Assembly (NCBI RefSeq): GCF_040712315.1
Contig: NC_134013.1
Coordinates: forward strand, 90,464,001-90,528,000
Length of the DNA stretch: 64,000 nt
DNA from: Castanea sativa
Taxonomy: Eukaryota; Streptophyta; Magnoliopsida; Fagales; Fagaceae
Reading direction: 5' to 3'
In this document: piece by piece, positions 58,300 through 64,000 of the stretch
Layout of the letters: the number at the start of each line of letters is the position of its first letter
Numbering within the stretch: the stretch's first letter is position 1
The notes under the pieces: model-generated
Database searches by the model: none
Told to the model about the DNA's origin: nothing
Seen by the model: only the letters and a program-made list of their open reading frames with translations
Made by a program: the position numbers and the translations under genes

Positions 58300-58857
58300 G
58301 TGACATACGGGATATTGTATGCTGCATTAAAATGTAAATTTATGGATATTTTTCATCACATTTCATCGGGCCAGTTCATATAATGTCACCCCATAGTTTA
58401 TCTAAAAGTTTAAACTTTTAAACCATTAAAAATTGTTAATTTAATTATTTATCCATTATTCTACCAATAAAGAAAAAAAAAATGAAATGTGCAAGATTCT
58501 CATTGATCAGTATACTCTTAAAATAGTATAAGGTTGATGAATCTAATTTTTATAAATTTATACACGAAAATCATTCTAATTAACTCAAAAATATAACTTC
58601 AACTACAATTTTGTTATTAAATATTATTATATATTTATCAAGGGAATAAAAAATTTTAGCCATGATATTCTCATATATAAAGAAAGAGAAGTGCTACATT
58701 TACAACATTTTCATATCAAATCCAAGTTGACAAGTTATTACAGGTTTTTAATTTGAATACACCACTGAAATTACTTTTTTGCCCACTAATAACAACATAT
58801 AACAACTTGCCAACTAAGATTTTTTGTGAAAATGTTATAGACATAGCATTTCTCATA
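58300..58857. repeat. duplicated block with MITE family C (copy 1)
   Basis: 58370-58690 matches 62430-62740 almost base for base. 58686-58853 is an inner element with inverted ends gagaagtgctacatttacaacattttca and tgaaaatgttatagacatagcatttctc-type. The part from tagtataaggttgatg to its end is repeated directly downstream. Confidence 0.7.
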
Positions 58858-59200
58858 AAATAGTATAAGGTTGATGAATCTAATTTTTATAAATTTATAC
58901 ACGAAAATCATTCTCATTAACTCAAAAATATAACTTCAACTACAATTTTGTTATTAAATATTATTATATATTTATCAAGGGAATAAAAAATTTTAGTCAT
59001 GATATTCTCATATATAAAGAAAAAGAAGTGCTACGTTTACAACATTTTCATATCAAACCCAAGTTGGCAAGTTGTTACAGGTTTTTAATTTGAATATACC
59101 ACTAAAATTACTTTTTTGCCCACTAATAACAACATATAACAACCTGCCAACTAGGATTTTTTGTGAAAATGTTATAGACATAACATTTCTCATAAAGAAA
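58858..59200. repeat. tandem copy of the 58.5-58.86 kb block (MITE family C copy 2)
   Basis: Repeats 58517-58857 in direct tandem with a few per cent difference, including the inner MITE with inverted ends. The period is about 340 bp. Confidence 0.75.
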
Positions 59201-59417
59201 TATTAAGTTAATAAAATAGGTTATAAACAAGTTTGAACTTGTTGAACAAAAAATTGAACCAAATTTAAACATGTGATTAGCTTAATATTTAGATTGAACT
59301 CAGCTCGTGTTCAAAATAAATTAAATGAACCATTTTTTTTTTAAATCTTTTAATGTTCGATTCAATTCAATTTCTTCATGGTCTTATCAATAGAGAACCA
59401 GACGGGAATCAATATAA

Positions 59418-59419
<2 letters not shown>

Positions 59420-59479
<60 letters not shown>

Positions 59480-59480
59480 C

Positions 59481-59530
<50 letters not shown>

Positions 59531-59572
59531 GATATATATATGTATGTATATATATATATATATTAATATGTA

Positions 59573-59630
<58 letters not shown>
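59420..59630. repeat. compound (TA)n/(TG)n microsatellite
   Basis: Three long TA tracts separated by gtgtgtgtc and gtatgta-type interruptions. Long open frames on it are repeat artefacts. Confidence 0.95.
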
Positions 59631-59633
<3 letters not shown>

Positions 59634-59709
59634 TTGTCATGTCATGGCATGGGGTAGAACAAATGACCATAGGAAAAACTTGGTAGGAAGATTTATTAAA
59701 GTCATCAAT

Positions 59710-59895
59710 AACGGGTAAAAACCTGTATTCTTGTCCCATGACATGACTCCATGAATTCTACTTTCCTTTAACAAATAATATGTCATCACTCATAAGCATG
59801 GTGCATTGACGGGAAAGACTTGTAGCGATGCAAATAACACTACAAATTTTGCTATATAATTTTCATAAATCAATGTATCATCATTTTCAATTAAA
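59710..59895. repeat. duplicated non-coding block (paired with 61180-61355)
   Basis: The block from gggtaaaaacct through cttgtcccatgacatgactc, caaataatatgtcatcactc, gaaagacttg.agcgatgcaaataa to tgtatcatcattttcaatta is present here and at 61180-61355 at roughly 90% identity. Confidence 0.7.
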
Positions 59896-59897
59896 TG

Positions 59898-60078
59898 TCT
59901 ATTTAGGATTTACTTATTTTGTTAAAACTAAAATTTTTTTGCTGAAAGTACTGTAGATATATTACGGCGAGATCGATAAATAGTACTGCGAGACCCATGA
60001 ATAGTACCAAAAAATGCAGCGGAACTTATGAATAGTAGCAAAAATAAGTTAAATAGTAAAATAAGTTGGCAAATATAA
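59898..60078 (+). mobile_element. MITE-like element, family A (copy 3)
   Basis: Aligns with 29754-29953: gtctatttaggatttacttatttt, ttgctgaaagtactgtag, gcgagacccatgaatagtac, gcagcggaacttatgaatagt and aaataagttggca. It is inserted inside the duplicated block: the paired copy at 61180-61380 runs straight from tttcaattaa to gtagtgttgagg, so the empty site is visible. Confidence 0.7.
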
Positions 60079-60084
60079 TCTTTG

Positions 60085-61060
60085 CCAAATGGACAATAAG
60101 TAGTGTTGAGGAGGGCAAAGACTCACGGAACATGATGAAACGTATAACATATTGTTGGACTTGGACCCAAAAACTACTTGGTTTTGCATGGTGCGCCAAT
60201 CAGAAAACCTGTTGCCTTTTCACTGAACGGATGAAGTCACTGCTTTTGCAGCCACTAAGAAACGCACAAAATGTGCTTCCCAACCTCACACCTTGTCAAT
60301 CGACACTACCAAAGAAATTTAGGAGAAAAACTCGGTAGGAAGGGTTACTTACATACTCTAGCTATAAGTAGAAACAAACAATTTTCCACGACGTTTTTCA
60401 CAACTTTTGAGGTAGCATTTTGCATGGGACGACTGTCAAAAGTAGTTGCTATTTCGCCGTAATTGATAAAGGTCACTGCTTTGGTCATGGAATTATTTTA
60501 AAACCATGTACTGGTTCCAATTTCTTTTCTTTGCAATCAAAAGTCTTTGCCTTTCACTTTATAGAGAAGGTAGCGACTCTAGCCATGGCCCATGGGATTA
60601 AAAATTTAAAACCAAGAACTGGTTCCACACATAGCAAAATTCTAGGATGAAAAAGAAAGAAAGAAAGAAAAAAATTGAAATGTAAAAAAGAGAGAGAAAA
60701 ACCAATCTGCTTTTGCTTTGGAATCAAAAGTCACTGTCTTTTCACTTTATAGAGTAAGGTAGCTACTCTAGCCATGGGATTAAAAATTGAAAACCAAGAA
60801 CTGGTTCCAGTTTTTCTTCTGTGGGCCAAATAACTTTCGGTCGGAAGGTTATGTGAGTGATTCTTGGCGCTATATTATAATGGCCGAAGATTTGAAAGCT
60901 GAGTCCACTCCACACATAGCAAAATTATAGGATGAAAGAAAAAGAAAAGATTAATAATAATGGTAATAAAAAAGAGAAAGAAAAGCCAATTTGGTCTGTC
61001 ACTGCTACCCCAACGTGAGAATGCATCTAGAGGAATGCAGAGTGCGTATAGTATGATAGT
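60085..61060 (-). pseudogene. coding-free duplicates of the receptor-like protein 5' flank (first set)
   Basis: Three overlapping series match the gene's upstream region: 60090-60300 (gtgttgaggagggcaaagactc, ggttttgcatggtgcgcc), 60415-60660 (tttgcatgggacgactgtcaaaag, ggttccaatttcttttctttg) and 60700-61035 (ggtcggaaggttatgtgagtga, ggccgaagatttgaaagctgag, gccaatttggtctgtcactg). No LRR coding sequence accompanies any of them. Confidence 0.7.
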
Positions 61061-61179
61061 AGACGAGAAAGACTTGGAGCGATGCAAATAAAATGAACCA
61101 AAGAGATTATATGTATAAATAGGAACATTCTTTTGGGTGACAATAATGTCAAAAGCATTGGTGAGAAATTAAATACGGG

Positions 61180-62060
61180 TAAAAATCTTTATTCTTGTCC
61201 CATGACATGACTCCATGAGTTCTACTTTCTTTAACAAACAATATGCCATCACTCAGTAGCATGGCGCATTGACAAGAAAGACTTGGAGGGATGCAAATAA
61301 TACTACAAATTTTGCAATATAATTTTCATAAATTAATGTATCATCATTTTCAATTAAGTAGTGTTGAGGAGGGCAAAGACTCACGAACATGATGAACCTT
61401 ATAACTTGTGTCTCAAGTAGTGTTGGACCCAAAAATTAAACTACTTGGTTTTGCATAAAACGCCAGTCAAAAAAGCTGTTGCTTTTTCACTGTGCAGATA
61501 AAGTCACTGCTTTTGCCATGGGACTTAAAATTTAAAACCATGTTCTGGTTCCAATTTCTTTTCTTTGCAGTCAAAAGTTGCTGCCTTTTAACCGTATTGA
61601 GGAAGTTAACTACTCCATGGGATTAAAAATGGAAAAAAGTCTATAGAAAGTAGAGATTAAAAATAAAAAATAAAAAATTTCTTACCACAATCTGTGGCAT
61701 ATTGTTAATTATAAGTAAAAATGTGATATTAGTAATAGATCGAGATAAAAACTGTAAAAACTTGCTAACTTAATTATTGTGAAAAATGTAATGAGTTTTT
61801 TTTTTTTTTTTTTGGTATATGTAGGGTTGCTCTTAAAAAATTTAAACTATATATGTGATTCATTCTTGGGGGGCGATAATGGCCAAATATTTGAACGCTG
61901 AGTGCATATTCCACGCACAGCAGAATTATAGGAGCTCCACATATAGTCGAATTATAGGACCATTTCAGATTTAGTGTCACATGTTGAGTCCACAAAATTG
62001 GTCCAAAAATTTGAACGCTGAGTCCACACATAGTCGAATTATAGGACAAAAGAGAAAGAA
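61180..62060 (-). pseudogene. coding-free duplicates of the receptor-like protein 5' flank (second set)
   Basis: 61356-61640 again matches the upstream region (gtgttgaggagggcaaag, acttggttttgcat, ggttccaatttcttttctttg). 61865-62055 carries gataatggccaaatatttgaa, gctgagtccac and cacatagt.gaattatagga repeats. As in the first set, leucine-rich repeat coding sequence is absent. Confidence 0.65.
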
Positions 62061-62344
62061 AATGGATCCATTTCAGATTTAGGATCCATTTGGTTGGAGG
62101 GGTAGAAAAATATGAGGATAGAAAATGGTGGGATGATGGAAAAGTAGAATAATAGAAAAGATTTTATTTTCTCTCCTTTTTGTTTGGTTGGGAGTGAAAA
62201 AGTGGAGAGATGGAAAAAATAAGTTTGACTAAATTTGCTCATATACCCTTATTAAAGAATGATGTCCAATTAAAAAAAAATGACAAATAATCACAAAAAG
62301 AGCAATCATCCAATTTTTTTTTTTTAATCATGTCCCAAAAAAAA

Positions 62345-63045
62345 AAAAATAACTTATGGATATTTATGGATATTGTATGCTGCATTAAAATATAAATTTA
62401 TGGATATTTTTCATCATATTTCATCGGGCCAATTCATATAATGTCACCCATAGTTTATCTAAAAGTTTAAACTTTTAAACCATTAAAAATTGTTAATTTA
62501 ATTATTTATCCATTATTCTACCAATAAAGAAAAAAAAAATGAAATGTGCAAGATTCTCATTGATCAGTATACTCTTAAAATAGTATAAGGTTGATGAATC
62601 TAATTTTTATAAATTTATACACGAAAATCATTCTAATTAACTCAAAAATATAACTTCAACTACAATTTTGTTATTAAATATTATTATATATTTATCAAGA
62701 GAATAAAAAATTTTATTCATGATATTCTCATATATAAAGAAAGAGAAGTGCTACGTTTACAACATTTTCACATCAAATCCAAGTTGGCAAGTTGTTACAG
62801 GTTTTTAATTTGAATACACCACTAAAATTACTTTTTTACCCACTAATAACAACATATAACAACCTGCCAACTATGATTTTTTGTGAAAATGTTATAGAAT
62901 GAACATTTTAAAGTTTAGAGACAAAAATAAACTTTAAAGTTTAGAGACAAAAATAAACTTTGTGCAATTTTTAAGGATGAAAATAATAAACTATGATTTT
63001 TTGTGAAAATGTTATAGAATGAACATTTTTGTCTCTAAACTTTTG
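62345..63045. repeat. distal copy of the 58.3-58.85 kb block with MITE family C (copy 3) and short tandem/inverted repeats
   Basis: 62350-62897 aligns with 58310-58853. After it, aaagtttagagacaaaaataaactt is repeated twice in tandem (62913-62960). ctatgattttttgtgaaaatg...gaacatttt recurs about 120 bp later (62871 and 62991), and tgtctctaaacttt at about 63030 is the inverse of the tandem unit. Confidence 0.7.
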
Positions 63046-64000
63046 GTGTTTTACAACAAATACAAATTCCTTTCAAAGTTAAATTACAAAAATAAATTAA
63101 AATATATTTTGAAAATCTGCTTTAAGACGGTAGGGAATAGTTCAACCATTTACTTTTGTGATAAAGCAAAAGAAACAAAACACAGATCTAAGAAAAAGTA
63201 ATAACACAAATAGATGTACAAGTCAACAATAACAAACAAATACTGAACAAATATATAAAGAGAAATCTGCAAATAATTAAAAACTCATAGACCAAATGCG
63301 TGAAGGATGAACAAATCAGATCAAGTCTTGTATTTGACACAATCTCCTTAAAGCAGATTTCGCCCCTCACACGATCACTGTAGTGCTTTGAGACTCACGA
63401 TCGTCTGTCTCCCAGGATAAAATGATCTACAGCACGAAAATGAAGCACACAAGGTCATGCTCTGCGAACTACTTAGTATCTCTTGCTCTCTCTTTGACAT
63501 AGAATGAATGCACAAAAATTCTCACTTTAGAATTTTTTCTTAAAAACTGTTTTTATAAATGAGAAACTATGTAAAATTATACGTTACTAACTGACTCAAA
63601 AATTAAAATAATATATATTATTATTTGGACAAATAAGCCCAATCCACATATACCAAAAGCCCAACTCAATGTCCAACTCATGAGCATATAAACTCATATA
63701 TTATCTCTTTATTATCCTATATGGGACTCAAGATTTTTACCACTTTTAATAACATTTTTAAGTGAATATAAAAATATGAATTTCTTATTCACTCTATGCT
63801 ATTTTTCCAACCATAATAGATTAAAGTAAATATTCTTTTAGATTATATGAGCTTCATGATAGCGTCTTCATCCCATCTATTAAAAGCATAGAAACAAACC
63901 AATCGTATTGATCAATTGAAAACACCTCCCAACCTGAAGTCTACATAGAAGCGAAAGTTATTGGATTGGAATGAATTTTACTTGCAAGAAACCACCTCAA
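63046..64000. other. intergenic, no gene recognised
   Basis: AT-rich sequence. The 63590-63720 part has aataagcccaatccac and ttatcctatatgggactc, wording typical of decayed LTRs, but no ends were found. Confidence 0.45.

Noticed and set aside
1..64000. tRNA, rRNA, CRISPR or bacterial-type operon features
   Set aside because: No cloverleaf, rRNA core or spaced direct-repeat array was found; the only tRNA-like boxes belong to SINEs or their relics.

Overview
The window looks like nuclear DNA of a woody eudicot. It is AT-rich, its genes are long and split by introns, it contains many small transposon relics and simple repeats, and its plant-specific families (CNL immune receptor, LRR receptor-like protein, trehalose-6-phosphate phosphatase, MET1 fragments, 2-oxoglutarate dioxygenase) are typical of such genomes. 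A Fagaceae-like source is only an impression from the repeat style; nothing in the sequence proves it. All exon models were read by eye from GT/AG sites, frame continuity and family knowledge.

Layout. 1-9.2 kb: a 12-exon minus-strand gene for a FemAB/GNAT-like acyltransferase (DUF482 family). 9.5-12 kb: a MITE and two solo LTRs. 14.0-16.2 kb: two decayed fragments of the N-terminal (RFTS) part of a MET1-type DNA methyltransferase, tail to tail, forming a long inverted repeat. 17.0-17.6 kb: a non-autonomous hAT element with a perfect target duplication. 18.2-21.5 kb: an intact intronless CNL resistance-type gene. 21.5-25.4 kb: intergenic. 25.4-31.7 kb: a minus-strand trehalose-6-phosphate phosphatase gene (nine coding exons, probable 3.1 kb 5'UTR intron) that has taken up a hAT element, MITEs and a fold-back element. 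34.2-36.6 kb: an A/T-rich tandem array. 40.3-42.3 kb: a 2-oxoglutarate/Fe(II) dioxygenase gene with a lost iron ligand and an in-frame stop; a more decayed fragment of the same family lies at 47.9-48.3 kb. 43.6-50 kb: LTR remnants, two opposed SINEs and a TIR element. 54.4-57.6 kb: an intact minus-strand Ve1/Cf-like LRR receptor-like protein. 57.6-62.9 kb: several coding-free duplicates of that gene's upstream region mixed with a MITE family.

The genes do not form one pathway. The CNL and the receptor-like protein would act in intracellular and cell-surface immunity. The phosphatase acts in trehalose signalling. The acyltransferase is probably plastidial.

The least expected structure is (a) the MET1-derived inverted repeat, a candidate hairpin small-RNA locus aimed at a DNA methyltransferase, and (b) a scattered set of tiny poly(A)-only insertions flanked by 11-18 bp direct repeats. 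The latter look like extreme 5'-truncated products of LINE-type retroposition.
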